From positions 1-31,992 of the forward strand of contig VGWZ01000001.1 of assembly GCA_016873595.1 (NCBI GenBank): DNA of 31,992 nt, in the 5' to 3' direction. Within the stretch, counting starts at the first letter, position 1. Every line of letters begins with the position of its first letter. Positions 22,922 to 31,853 of this stretch are shown here, piece by piece. The translations under genes and the position numbers were made by a program. The notes beneath the pieces were generated by a model. That model was given only the letters and a program-made list of their open reading frames with translations. It had not been told where the DNA came from and made no database searches. Source of the DNA: Nitrospira sp. GTDB lineage: Bacteria > Nitrospirota > Thermodesulfovibrionia > Thermodesulfovibrionales > SM23-35.

Positions 22922-23467
22922 ATGGCAAATGAAACGAGCATGATTAAAGGAACGACAATATTATGCGTCAGGCGTAACGGCATGGTAGCAATCGGCGGTG
23001 ACGGCCAGGTTACCATAGGTAATACTATCCTTAAGCAAAATGCAAAAAAAATAAGGAAGATATTTGGCGAAAAAGTCCTCACTGGTTTTTCAGGGGCAAC
23101 AGCAGATGCACTTACATTGTTCGAGAAATTTGAAGGTAAGCTCGAATCTTATAGAGGAAATATAACCAGGGCTGCTGTTGAGCTCGCAAAAGACTGGAGA
23201 ACTGATAAAGTTTTAAGGAGGCTCGAGGCCCTTTTAATAGTAGCAGATATGGAACATAGTTTTATAATCTCTGGCACAGGGGATGTGATCGAGCCTGAGG
23301 AAGGAATCGCGGCTATTGGTTCTGGAGGTCCATTTGCTCAGGCAGCGGCAAGGGCACTCCATGAAAATACCTCACTTTCAGCAAAAGAAATCGTGGAGAA
23401 ATCCATGAAGATTACCTCTGATATTTGTATTTATACAAATAAAAATATAACGATAGAGGAGCTTTAG
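22922..23467 (+). CDS. hslV: HslV peptidase subunit of the HslUV protease
   Basis: The 181-residue product is a threonine peptidase of the proteasome beta family. The catalytic Thr is residue 11 in GTTILCVRRNG, which requires removal of a short N-terminal propeptide. Other motifs are GGDGQVTIGNTILKQNAKK and FSGATADALTLFEKFE, with the late IAAIGSGGPFAQAAARAL. The protein forms a two-ring dodecamer capped by the HslU ATPase. ATG 22922 has AGGAG about 9 bases upstream. The stop TAG is followed within 15 bases by hslU, so they are co-transcribed. Confidence 0.95.
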   Translation: MANETSMIKGTTILCVRRNGMVAIGGDGQVTIGNTILKQNAKKIRKIFGEKVLTGFSGATADALTLFEKFEGKLESYRGNITRAAVELAKDWRTDKVLRRLEALLIVADMEHSFIISGTGDVIEPEEGIAAIGSGGPFAQAAARALHENTSLSAKEIVEKSMKITSDICIYTNKNITIEEL

Positions 23468-23481
23468 TGGTATCGGAGTTC

Positions 23482-24831
23482 ATGATGGACATGGAGAAAC
23501 TCACACCGAGAAAAATAGTTGAAGAGCTTGATAAGTACATCATAGGACAACATAAAGCAAAAAAGGCTGTTTCCATTGCGTTAAGAAATAGGTGGAGAAG
23601 GCAGAAGCTCTCTCCTGAATTAAAAGACGAAGTCCTTCCTAAGAACATAATTATGATTGGCCCTACAGGAGTGGGGAAGACAGAGATCGCGAGAAGACTC
23701 TCCAGGCTTGCGCATGCGCCGTTTGTAAAGGTCGAAGCATCAAAGTTTACAGAGGTAGGTTATGTCGGTCGCGATGTAGAATCAATGATACGGGACCTCA
23801 TGGAGTTATCCATAGGTATGGTGAGGTCAGAACATGTAGAAAAAGTTCAGGAAAAGTCAAAAATGCTTGCTGAAGAGCGATTACTTGACCATCTCCTTCC
23901 CCAGCCAAGAATGGTAAAGGGAATTGGCCCCGAGGAAGAAGAAAAGGAGAGGTATAAAGAAACAAGAGAAAGACTAAGAACGCAGTTGCGAGAGGGAAAA
24001 CTTGACAACAGGTATGTAGATATTGAGGTAAAAGAAAAAATAATACCGTTTGGTGTTGTGTCAAATGTAGGTCTTGAAGAGCTTGAGATAAATCTTAAAG
24101 AGATGCTCGGCAGTTTTTTGCCTGAAAAGTCAAAGAAGAAGAAGGCGAAAGTTCCTGAAGCACTAAATATATTTTTGCAGGAAGAGGCAAATAAACTTAT
24201 TGATATAGATAAAGTGACAAAAGAGGCAATTGAAAGGGTTGAGCAGGCAGGAATTGTATTCGTTGATGAAATAGACAAAATAGCGAGTAGAGGATATACA
24301 CACGGTCCCGACGTCTCCCGGGAAGGTGTCCAGAGGGACCTTTTGCCAATAGTTGAAGGCTCTACCATAGCAACAAAACACGGCCCTGTAAAAACAGACC
24401 ATATCCTCTTTATCGCTGCAGGGGCATTTCATATGACAAAACCATCTGACCTGATTCCAGAGCTACAGGGAAGGTTTCCTATAAGGGTTGAACTCGATGC
24501 GCTCGGTAAAGATGAATTTGTAAGAATACTCACCGAACCTTATAACGCATTGATTAAACAATATACTGCTTTGCTTTCTACAGAAGACGTAGAGATAGAT
24601 TTTACAAAGGATGCAATTGATGAGATTGCTGACATTGCAGCAGTTGTGAATGAGAAGACAGAAAATATCGGTGCAAGAAGGCTGTATACTGTACTTGAGA
24701 AACTCCTTGAAGACATTTCCTTCGAAGCACCTGAAAAGAAGAACGGGAAACTTTCAATAGACAGAACATATGTCAAAGAGAAGCTAACCGAGATTGTCAA
24801 AGATGAAGACCTAAGTAGGTATATCCTGTGA
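23482..24831 (+). CDS. hslU: HslU ATPase subunit of the HslUV protease
   Basis: The 449-residue product is an AAA+ unfoldase. It has Walker A at 60-67 (GPTGVGKT), Walker B with Asp262 and Glu263 (VFVDEIDK), a sensor region ILFIAAGAFHMTKPSDL and an arginine-rich C-terminal domain. An intermediate I-domain of about 130 charged residues lies between the Walker motifs. The final residues EDLSRYIL are the conserved tail that docks into HslV. I chose ATG 23482 because GGAG stands just upstream; a GTG at 23467 overlapping the hslV stop is the alternative. The length is near the 443 of Escherichia coli. Confidence 0.96.
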   Translation: MMDMEKLTPRKIVEELDKYIIGQHKAKKAVSIALRNRWRRQKLSPELKDEVLPKNIIMIGPTGVGKTEIARRLSRLAHAPFVKVEASKFTEVGYVGRDVESMIRDLMELSIGMVRSEHVEKVQEKSKMLAEERLLDHLLPQPRMVKGIGPEEEEKERYKETRERLRTQLREGKLDNRYVDIEVKEKIIPFGVVSNVGLEELEINLKEMLGSFLPEKSKKKKAKVPEALNIFLQEEANKLIDIDKVTKEAIERVEQAGIVFVDEIDKIASRGYTHGPDVSREGVQRDLLPIVEGSTIATKHGPVKTDHILFIAAGAFHMTKPSDLIPELQGRFPIRVELDALGKDEFVRILTEPYNALIKQYTALLSTEDVEIDFTKDAIDEIADIAAVVNEKTENIGARRLYTVLEKLLEDISFEAPEKKNGKLSIDRTYVKEKLTEIVKDEDLSRYIL

Positions 24832-24835
24832 AAAG

Positions 24836-24985
24836 AAATCCTAAATACGAAATTCTAAATCCTAAACAAACTCACATATTTCAAATTAAAACCTGTCAGA
24901 ATCGACTCGTACCTCATTTGAGACATTGTAACTTGGAATTTTGAATTTGTTGAGCATTTGGTACTTGGGATTTAGAGTTTTGTTT
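24836..24985. repeat. AT-rich imperfect inverted repeat between hslU and rlpA
   Basis: AAATCCTAAA occurs twice as a direct repeat (24836-24845, 24857-24866). The right side carries the reverse complement in part: TCTAAATCC at 24854-24862 pairs perfectly with GGATTTAGA at 24968-24976. I recall such CCTAAATAC / GGTACTTGGGATTTAG type sequence as dispersed low-complexity repeats in several bacteria. The right arm lies inside the called start of rlpA. Confidence 0.6.
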
Positions 24986-25618
24986 TGTTTCTCGCTTGTT
25001 TTACTTGCCTCCTGTACCACCGTGCGCTATGAATCATATCCAAAGGCAACCCATGCTGTTGCATCATGGTATGGACCTGATTTTCATGGCAGGCCAACAT
25101 CTTCCGGAGAAATATTTAATATGTATGCCTTGACCTGTGCTCACAGAGACTATCCTTTCGGAACAAAGCTAACAGTAACAAATGTTTCAAACAATAAATC
25201 AGTAAACTGTATCGTAAATGACAGGGGACCGTTCGTATCAGAAAGGGATCTGGATTTGTCCTATGGTGCAGCAAAAGAGATCGGCCTCATAGGTCCAGGT
25301 ACTGGAAAAGTGAGGATTGAATATGCAGGGAGAGATACTCAGTATGTGAGAGAAGTGAAATATATTCAAGGAAGCAAGGGGCCGTTTGCACTACAGGTTG
25401 GTTCTTTTAAGGAACTTTCGAATGCTGCCCGGCTCAAGATGGCCCTTGAACTCAAATATAGCAAGGTGTATATCACAGAGGCAGAGATTGATGGGAGCAG
25501 ATACTATAGGGTAAGGATTGGTAAATTCCCTGCAAAAGATGAGGCATCTCGCTTTGCAAAGACCCTTGCGAATGAAGGATACAGTGTCTTGATAACCAGT
25601 TACGATGAGATGATATGA
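24941..25618 (+). CDS. rlpA: RlpA septal lytic transglycosylase lipoprotein with SPOR domain
   Basis: The 225-residue product has lipobox LLASC (Cys25), a double-psi beta-barrel at about 38-128 (ASWYGPDFHGRPTSSGE, with His68 and Asp94 as the catalytic pair of RlpA) and a SPOR domain at about 148-222 (GPFALQVGSFKELSNAAR). RlpA cleaves naked glycan strands at the septum, guided by the SPOR domain. The start is uncertain: the frame has only TTG starts (24941, 24947, 24950, 24965, 24980), and the first signal-peptide codons lie in the right arm of an AT-rich repeat. The region upstream has no good ribosome site. Confidence 0.88.
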   Translation: MNLLSIWYLGFRVLFCFSLVLLASCTTVRYESYPKATHAVASWYGPDFHGRPTSSGEIFNMYALTCAHRDYPFGTKLTVTNVSNNKSVNCIVNDRGPFVSERDLDLSYGAAKEIGLIGPGTGKVRIEYAGRDTQYVREVKYIQGSKGPFALQVGSFKELSNAARLKMALELKYSKVYITEAEIDGSRYYRVRIGKFPAKDEASRFAKTLANEGYSVLITSYDEMI

Positions 25619-25640
25619 ACAGGTTTCCTGATACTTATTG

Positions 25641-25657
25641 AGAGGGGCTGCACCTCT
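25641..25657 (+). terminator. weak hairpin between rlpA and alaS
   Basis: AGAGG and CCTCT form a 5-base stem with a 7-base loop, followed by TTTGGTCACTTTTT. It lies in the 57-base gap between convergent genes. The stem is short, so this call is weak. Confidence 0.3.
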
Positions 25658-25675
25658 TTGGTCACTTTTTCGATT

Positions 25676-28324
25676 TTAACTTTGCACTTGTTTCTTTATT
25701 ATATCATATACTGATTCAAGTGCCTCGTCCAGTTTTTCTATATTTCGTGTGCCTCCCTGTGCCATTTCGGGTTTTCCACCGCCTTTACCACCGGCAATTA
25801 TGGAAATACTTGTTACGATCTCTCCTGCATGATATCTGCCTTTCAAATCTTTTGTGACCATACAGACGATAGATGCCTGGCTATCGATAACTGACGAGAC
25901 AACAATAACACCTGATTTAATGCGGTCTCTAATATTATCAGCAAAGAGACGGAGTTCCTCTAAATTAAGTCCGTCCTTTCTTATTTTTACAATTTTTACT
26001 CCATCATGTTCGCGCGCCTCTTGCAATGCCTCAGAAATCATATCTCTGGTAGTACCTGTTTTGAGTTTCTGAATTTCTTTTTCAAGTGACTTCATATCAT
26101 TGAGAAGCTTTTCTACTTTCTCCAATGGTATATCAGTTTTTAATACTACCTTTATTTCGTCTATCTCCATTTTTTTCTGCTTGAGATACTCAAAGGCATA
26201 CTTCCCCGTCAGTGCTTCAATTCTCCTGATACCAGAGGCAACACTCCCTTCTGAGAGAATCACAAACAATCCTATTTCACCTGTTGCCTTACAGTGTGTA
26301 CCACCGCAGAGTTCTTTACTGAAATCTTCAACGTTCACAACCCTTACCGTTTCACCATATTTCTCATTAAATAATGCGACCGCACCTGTCTTCATCGCTT
26401 CATCGATCTTCATTATATCTGTTCTCACAGGTAAGTCTTCGAGTATCTTTTCGTTGACAAGGTCTTCAGTCCTGTTTATTTCTTCATCCTGCATTGCATT
26501 GAAATGGGTAAAATCAAACCTGAGTCTTTCAGGACTGACAACTGATCCTGATTGCTTAATATGGTCACCAAGAACTATACTCAATGCCCTATGGAGTAAG
26601 TGAGTAGCAGTATGGTTTCTCATGATAGCCCTTCTTCTCTCTCCATCAACAATACAGGTAACTTTTTCACCTTTCTTGATTTTCCCTTTCTCAATCTTTA
26701 CGTAATGAACATAAAGATGCAGAACAGGTTTTTTGGTATCAAGAACCTTTATATGTGAGCCATTTGACTCTATAGTTCCTGTGTCGCCTATCTGGCCACC
26801 AGATTCGCCATAAAATGGTGTCCTGTCAAGGATTACCTTACCTTCTTCGCCTTCTATTAACTCGTCTGCTAAATGACCGTTCTTTACTATAGCTGTGATA
26901 ACTGCCTCTGCCTTTAAGTTATCGTATCCTAAAAATTCTGTTTCAACCGTATGTCCACTTGCTTGTCCTTCTAACATTGGTAAAGTTATATCTGCCCCCT
27001 CCGTACTATCTGTCTGTGTTCTTCTTGATCTTTGCCGCTGTAATTCCATCTCTCTCTGGAATCCTTCTTCATCAAATCTTAAACCTGCGTCTATTACCAT
27101 GTCCTTTATTGAATCAGGATGAACGCCACGAGAATCATAAAGCCTAAAAGCCACTTCTCCAGGAAAAATATTTTCACTTTTTTCCTTCAATTTTGAGATT
27201 TCTTCAGCAGTAAGATTCATCCCTATCTCATCAATTCTCATAAATTGTTCTTCTTCCATATTCAGAAGCTTTTTAGTTCTTTCTTTCTCACGGACAATTT
27301 CTGGATATACATCACCCATAGAGTTAGTGACAGAGTCAACTAATGTATACAATGAGGGATCGTGCATATTAAGGATTCTTGCATGTCGTGATGCCCTGCG
27401 GATTATTCTTCGAAGAACATAACCTCTCCCTTCGTTCGATGGTACCACACCCTCGGAAAGGAGAAAGGTAATTGCACGGATGTGGTCTGCAATAACCCTT
27501 ATAGACACGTCTGTCTCTTGTGATGAACCGAATTTTACACCTGAAAGAGTGGAAATATTCTTGATGATTGGTTGAAATAGGTCTGTAACAAAATTGGTCG
27601 TTTTACCTTGTAGAATTGCACTGATTCTTTCAATACCCATGCCTGTGTCTATACTTGGTTTTGGCAGTGGTGTAAGGTTTCCCTTCTCATCCCTGTTAAA
27701 TTGCATAAACACAAGGTTCCAGAGTTCAAGAAACCTATCACATTCACACCCAACAGAACAGTCAGGCCTTCCGCATCCTATATGTGTTCCCTGATCTATT
27801 ATTATCTCGGAACACGGGCCACATGGGCCTGTATCACCCATCTGCCAGAAGTTATCCTTTGGACCAAGCTTTGCGATTCTTTCATCAGGAAGTCCTGTCA
27901 GTTCAGACCAGAGTTTTGCAGCCTCATCATCTTCCTCGTATACAGATACGTAGAGTCTTTCTTTTGGCAATTTAAACCAATCTGTTAAAAGTTCCCACGC
28001 AAAGAGAATTGCGTCCTTCTTAAAATAATCACCAAAGGAAAAATTTCCGAGCATCTCAAAAAATGTATGATGTCTTGCCGTATGTCCTACATTCTCAAGG
28101 TCACTATGTTTTCCTCCTGCCCGCATGCACTTTTGACAAGAGACTGCACGAAGATAAGGACTCCTTTCTTCTCCGAGAAAAAATGTTTTAAACTGAACCA
28201 TTCCTGCATTGACAAACAGAAGGGTAGGGTCATGTCGTGGAATGAGAGGAGCGCCTGGTACAATACTGTGCCCTTTTAATTTAAAGTATTCCAAAAATGC
28301 AGTTCTTATCTCTGAACTCTTCAT
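25676..28324 (-). CDS. alaS: alanyl-tRNA synthetase
   Basis: The 882-residue protein is a full-length AlaRS (E. coli 876). It has a class II catalytic core with the N-terminal motif FLEYFKLKGHSIVPGAPLIP and the RHHTFFEMLGNFSFGDYFK block. The editing domain is intact, with His571-x3-His575 in HTATH and Cys673/His677/Cys678 in CGGTHC. The C-terminal DHHA1 part has the Gly-rich GGKGGGKPEMAQGG. It charges tRNA-Ala and removes mischarged Ser or Gly. The gene is the last of the leftward operon. No clear Shine-Dalgarno sequence precedes ATG 28324. Confidence 0.97.
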   Translation of the reverse strand: MKSSEIRTAFLEYFKLKGHSIVPGAPLIPRHDPTLLFVNAGMVQFKTFFLGEERSPYLRAVSCQKCMRAGGKHSDLENVGHTARHHTFFEMLGNFSFGDYFKKDAILFAWELLTDWFKLPKERLYVSVYEEDDEAAKLWSELTGLPDERIAKLGPKDNFWQMGDTGPCGPCSEIIIDQGTHIGCGRPDCSVGCECDRFLELWNLVFMQFNRDEKGNLTPLPKPSIDTGMGIERISAILQGKTTNFVTDLFQPIIKNISTLSGVKFGSSQETDVSIRVIADHIRAITFLLSEGVVPSNEGRGYVLRRIIRRASRHARILNMHDPSLYTLVDSVTNSMGDVYPEIVREKERTKKLLNMEEEQFMRIDEIGMNLTAEEISKLKEKSENIFPGEVAFRLYDSRGVHPDSIKDMVIDAGLRFDEEGFQREMELQRQRSRRTQTDSTEGADITLPMLEGQASGHTVETEFLGYDNLKAEAVITAIVKNGHLADELIEGEEGKVILDRTPFYGESGGQIGDTGTIESNGSHIKVLDTKKPVLHLYVHYVKIEKGKIKKGEKVTCIVDGERRRAIMRNHTATHLLHRALSIVLGDHIKQSGSVVSPERLRFDFTHFNAMQDEEINRTEDLVNEKILEDLPVRTDIMKIDEAMKTGAVALFNEKYGETVRVVNVEDFSKELCGGTHCKATGEIGLFVILSEGSVASGIRRIEALTGKYAFEYLKQKKMEIDEIKVVLKTDIPLEKVEKLLNDMKSLEKEIQKLKTGTTRDMISEALQEAREHDGVKIVKIRKDGLNLEELRLFADNIRDRIKSGVIVVSSVIDSQASIVCMVTKDLKGRYHAGEIVTSISIIAGGKGGGKPEMAQGGTRNIEKLDEALESVYDIIKKQVQS

Positions 28325-28381
28325 ATCAATGAGTTGTAGACCAGTTCCCTTTTGGTATCTACCTATGGGTCGAAGGCTTGA

Positions 28382-28693
28382 TTATTTCATATATATGAGT
28401 TTGCCGTCGAAAAATAGAAGAAGTTTTGTCTCAACCACCCCTAATGTGGAGTAAATCCATTCTTCTCTTGTCTTCCCTTCGAATGGTTCAAGAATTTTTA
28501 GGGAATCTGGAGATCCCCATGCGTACCTTACCTGTTGAGGGATCATACCAAGCACAACTTCACCGCTTTTTATGTGTTCCTGGATAGCAGGGGAAAATCC
28601 TTTAATCTCTTCTTCTGAATAGCGTATTGATTTTGTACAGCCTACCTGTGAAAAGAATAGTAAAGCTATGATGAAAACAACAACTTTTTTCAT
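28382..28693 (-). CDS. small lipoprotein, BamE/SmpA-like suspected
   Basis: The 103-residue product has lipobox SQVGC (Cys19). The mature part has the pattern IKSGEVVLGMIPQQVRYAWG, followed by a strand-turn-strand ending REEWIYSTLG and a final LLLFFDGKLIYM. The G-M-x-x-x-x-V-x-x-x-W-G motif and length resemble BamE/SmpA-OmlA-like domains, which have a helix-helix-beta-sheet fold, but the match is by eye. AAGGAGG precedes ATG 28693 and lies in the end of recX. It sits between recX and alaS in the leftward operon. Confidence 0.72.
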   Translation of the reverse strand: MKKVVVFIIALLFFSQVGCTKSIRYSEEEIKGFSPAIQEHIKSGEVVLGMIPQQVRYAWGSPDSLKILEPFEGKTREEWIYSTLGVVETKLLLFFDGKLIYMK

Positions 28694-28695
28694 TT

Positions 28696-29199
28696 TTAGT
28701 CCTCCTTAAAGTTTTTATACCTCATCACTGTCTTTATTGTATCGTAAGAATACCCTTTCCTGAGAAGAAGATTATAAACCCTTCTTTTTACTTTTTCCGG
28801 TGGGTAGTGTTCTAATTTACTGTATTTTTTATCCACAAGTTTTTGAGCATTTTCGATGTCTTTTTTTTCATAAGAGTTAAGCGCCACATCAACAATATGC
28901 TGAGGTATACCTCTATGGAGCATAAATCTCCTTGCTCCATGATAACCAAGTAATTTTATTGTCAGTGCCTCTCTTCTCAGAGAGTCAGCTAATGACATGT
29001 CATCAATGAGACCTATATGCCTGAGGTATTTTATTGCAGAGAAAATCACTGTTTCAGGGAAACCTTTTTTTATCAGCCTTTCTGACAGTTCCTTCTCGCT
29101 TCTTCCTCTGTAACACAGGAGTTTCAAGGCATATTGCCTTGCCTTATCGGCCAAATCTCTCAATGTCCATCTTTTCTTTATCAGTAGGTTTATCAACAA
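28696..29199 (-). CDS. recX: RecX regulatory protein
   Basis: The 167-residue product has the three-helix repeats of RecX: ALKLLCYRGRSEKELSERLI, KYLRHIGLIDDMSLADSLRR and a late RRVYNLLLRKGYSYDTIKTV. RecX binds RecA filaments and limits their growth. The start is uncertain: the frame has only TTG codons (29199, 29196, 29163, 29154), none with a good ribosome site, and the called start overlaps the end of pilT by 56 bases. TTG 29163 would still hold the whole domain. The gene follows recA and pilT, so it is co-transcribed with its target. Confidence 0.87.
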   Translation of the reverse strand: MLINLLIKKRWTLRDLADKARQYALKLLCYRGRSEKELSERLIKKGFPETVIFSAIKYLRHIGLIDDMSLADSLRREALTIKLLGYHGARRFMLHRGIPQHIVDVALNSYEKKDIENAQKLVDKKYSKLEHYPPEKVKRRVYNLLLRKGYSYDTIKTVMRYKNFKED

Positions 29200-30286
29200 A
29201 TGTCAGGTCGCTTGTGGACTGGACTCCCCTTACTCTCAGTGCAAAGTCGTCAGGATTTGTGGCTCTTCTCAGTGCTTCTTCATAGGCTATAAGCCCTGAT
29301 TTGAAAAGATTAAATAAAGATTGGTCAAAAGTTTGCATCCCCCAGTGTATGGCTCCTTGTGCGATTACATCATGAACCAATTTTGTTTTATCTGGATCAA
29401 GGATACAATCTTTTACGGTAACCGTAGCTACAAGAACCTCAACTGCAGGAACCCTGCCTTTCCCATCTACCCTTGGCACAAGCCTCATAGATATAATACC
29501 TTTCAGCACCGATGCAAGCTGTATCCTCACCTGTTTATGTTGATAAGGAGGAAATACAGAGATAATTCTGTTGATTGTCTCTACAGCATCTATTGTATGT
29601 AAAGTACTCAAGACAAGATGACCTGTCTCGGCTGCGACAAGTGCTGTCTGGATAGTTTCAAAATCACGCATCTCACCAACGAGTATTACGTCCGGGTCTT
29701 GCCTCAGAGCCTGTCTCAATGCCTTACTAAATGACTCGGTATCGCTTCCTATCTCCCTCTGGTTAATGATGCTTTTTTTATCTCTGTGGAGATATTCTAT
29801 CGGGTCTTCAATAGTCACAACATGTACTGTCCTGTTCGTATTTATCAGGTCTATCATTGAAGCAAGGGTTGTTGTTTTTCCGCTCCCGGTTGTCCCTGTA
29901 ACAAGGATGAGGCCCATTTGTTCCATAGTAAGTTTCTTAATGACATCAGGGAGAAGTAATTCCTCCATCGAAGGGATTCTGGTAGGGATAACTCTGAAGA
30001 CGATTCCTACGGTCCCCCTCTGTACGAATGCATTACATCTGAACCTTCCGAGACCTGAAACGCTGTAGGCAAGATCTATATCATTTTTCTTTTTGAATAT
30101 ATCCTTCTGTGCAGGTGACATAACAGAAAGAGCGATATTTAATGCATCTTCCTCGCTTACCCTCTTTTCTGAGGTGAGAGGGATAAGCTCTCCGTAAATT
30201 CTCAGTATCGGCGGAGAACCAACCTTAACATGAAGGTCTGAGGCATCTAAAGATCGCGCCTTTTTTAAAAGCTCATTAATTTCCAT
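29144..30286 (-). CDS. pilT: PilT/PilU-type twitching motility ATPase
   Basis: The 380-residue product is a type IV pilus retraction ATPase. It has a PAS-like N-domain, then Walker A at 131-138 (GTTGSGKT), the Asp box at 158-164 (TIEDPIE), Walker B at 201-208 (ILVGEMRD) and the His box at 224-231 (LVLSTLHT). The C-terminal part has GMQTFDQSLFNLFKSGLI, followed by EEALRRATNPDDF, which is more like PilU than the AIRNLIRE of classic PilT. It forms a hexamer at the base of the pilus. The start is 2 bases after the recA stop. No other pilus gene lies in the window. Confidence 0.92.
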   Translation of the reverse strand: MEINELLKKARSLDASDLHVKVGSPPILRIYGELIPLTSEKRVSEEDALNIALSVMSPAQKDIFKKKNDIDLAYSVSGLGRFRCNAFVQRGTVGIVFRVIPTRIPSMEELLLPDVIKKLTMEQMGLILVTGTTGSGKTTTLASMIDLINTNRTVHVVTIEDPIEYLHRDKKSIINQREIGSDTESFSKALRQALRQDPDVILVGEMRDFETIQTALVAAETGHLVLSTLHTIDAVETINRIISVFPPYQHKQVRIQLASVLKGIISMRLVPRVDGKGRVPAVEVLVATVTVKDCILDPDKTKLVHDVIAQGAIHWGMQTFDQSLFNLFKSGLIAYEEALRRATNPDDFALRVRGVQSTSDLTFVDKPTDKEKMDIERFGR

Positions 30287-30288
30287 GA

Positions 30289-31287
30289 TTATCTCCTTAG
30301 GTTATATGAATCAATAATCCTTTTTTCAATTTCCTTTGCAACTTCCCCATTATTTCTCAAGAACTCTTTTGCATTTTCCCGACCCTGACCGATTCTGTTA
30401 CCACCATAACTGTACCACGCTCCTGATTTTTCGATGATGCCTTTTTCAACTCCGAGGTCAACAATTTCTCCAAATCTCGAAATCCCTTCACTGAAATATA
30501 TATCAAACTCAGCCTGTTTGAAAGGAGGGGCAACCTTATTTTTCACTACCTTGACTCTTACCCTTCCACCTATAACTTCCTGATTATCTTTAATATTTTC
30601 TATTCGTCTTATATCGAGCCTCATAGTAGAATAAAACTTTAATGCAGTTCCACCTGTCGTAGTCTCAGGGCTGCCGAACATAACACCTATCTTCATCCTT
30701 ATCTGGTTAATAAATATTACTGTGGTAAGTGATTTTGATATTGCAGCGGCGAGCTTTCTCAGTGCCTGGCTCATCAGCCGTGCCTGGAGACCCGGAAGGG
30801 AGTCACCCATCTCGCCTTCTATCTCTGCCCTTGGTACGAGAGCAGCAACTGAATCTATTGCAATAACATCAATGGCACCGCTCCTCACAAGAGCCTCTGC
30901 AATCTCAAGAGCCTGTTCCCCTGTATCAGGCTGTGAGATAAGGAGATCTTCTATTTTTACGCCGAGTTTTTGTGCATAATTCACATCAAGTGCATGCTCA
31001 GCATCAATAAATGCTGCGTTGCCACCTGACTTCTGTGCTTGTGCAATAGCACATAATGCTAATGTAGTTTTCCCTGAGGCCTCAGGACCGAAAATTTCTA
31101 TAACCCTGCCCCTCGGGTAACCGCTAATCCCTGTTGCAATATCGAGAGTTATTGAGCCAGTAGGTATTATCTGGAGACCTTCGGCAATACCCTCTGCGCC
31201 AAGCCGCATAATAGCACCTTTTCCAAAACTCTTTTCAATCTGCGCTATAGCCATTTCAATTGCCTTAACCCTATCTTTATTCGTCAT
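30289..31287 (-). CDS. recA: RecA recombinase
   Basis: The 332-residue product is a normal RecA core. It has Walker A at 67-74 (GPEASGKT), the DNA-binding loop 1 with EIEGEMGDSLPGLQARLMSQ, loop 2 with GSPETTTGGTALKF, and the polymerisation N-terminal helix. It lacks most of the acidic C-terminal tail of the Escherichia coli protein (352 residues). It performs strand exchange and triggers LexA cleavage. Its ATG overlaps the thpR stop (ATGA), so it is translated from the same transcript. No LexA box was seen within the window upstream. Confidence 0.98.
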   Translation of the reverse strand: MTNKDRVKAIEMAIAQIEKSFGKGAIMRLGAEGIAEGLQIIPTGSITLDIATGISGYPRGRVIEIFGPEASGKTTLALCAIAQAQKSGGNAAFIDAEHALDVNYAQKLGVKIEDLLISQPDTGEQALEIAEALVRSGAIDVIAIDSVAALVPRAEIEGEMGDSLPGLQARLMSQALRKLAAAISKSLTTVIFINQIRMKIGVMFGSPETTTGGTALKFYSTMRLDIRRIENIKDNQEVIGGRVRVKVVKNKVAPPFKQAEFDIYFSEGISRFGEIVDLGVEKGIIEKSGAWYSYGGNRIGQGRENAKEFLRNNGEVAKEIEKRIIDSYNLRR

Positions 31288-31853
31288 ACTTTCCTCCCCA
31301 ACTGTATCTTATGTAAACAATAATAGTGAGCCCCTGTAGGTTTTAGTTCACTCTGCATCAGTTTTATATCGCTGACCTCTATACTTCCGAAGTCTTTTCC
31401 TGTGAAGTTATCAAGTTCATGAATAAGGTTTGATATTCCTTTTTGAGAGCGTACCCTTCCGAGTGTCAGGTGGGGATGGAAATTCTTGTCTTCCCTTTGA
31501 TAGCCTAATAATGACATAGAGTCTTCAATATCGCCTTGGAGCTTCTTTAATATATCTGACATTTCAACTCCTGCCCAAATCACCTTAGGATATTTATTGT
31601 TTGGAAACATACCCATAGTACATATTTTAATATAAAATGGATCATAAAAGAATGTAATTTTAGTCAAAGATTCAATTATCTTTGGAATCAAACCCTCAGA
31701 CGTATTACCAAGAAACTTAAGTGTAAGATGGAGGTTTTCAGAGTCTACCCACTTCACATCTCCATCGTAATTTTTCAGTACTTCGATAAGCTCACTTATA
31801 ACCCGTTTTATTGGTTCAGATATTTCTATTGCTATAAAACATCTCATGTACAT
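31284..31853 (-). CDS. thpR: RNA 2',3'-cyclic phosphodiesterase (2H family)
   Basis: The 189-residue product has both 2H motifs: His42-Leu-Thr44 in HLTLKFLG and His128-Leu-Thr130 in HPHLTLGRV. It has the family start MRCFIAIEI. This enzyme family opens 2',3'-cyclic phosphates and was once called 2'-5' RNA ligase. I chose ATG 31853 (AGGTAG about 10 bases upstream). ATG 31847 would start exactly at MRCF, and a longer form from ATG 31904 adds 17 residues that are not family-like. It begins the recA operon, an order I recall from several Nitrospirota and Deltaproteobacteria. Confidence 0.9.
   Translation of the reverse strand: MYMRCFIAIEISEPIKRVISELIEVLKNYDGDVKWVDSENLHLTLKFLGNTSEGLIPKIIESLTKITFFYDPFYIKICTMGMFPNNKYPKVIWAGVEMSDILKKLQGDIEDSMSLLGYQREDKNFHPHLTLGRVRSQKGISNLIHELDNFTGKDFGSIEVSDIKLMQSELKPTGAHYYCLHKIQLGRKV

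Noticed and set aside
23847..24368. Long leftward frame of 173 codons inside hslU
   Set aside because: It is a low-complexity, Ser/Phe-rich shadow of the conserved hslU gene on the other strand.
26100..26603. Rightward frame of 167 codons inside alaS
   Set aside because: It is a Ser-rich shadow of the alaS editing domain, which is fully conserved on the opposite strand.
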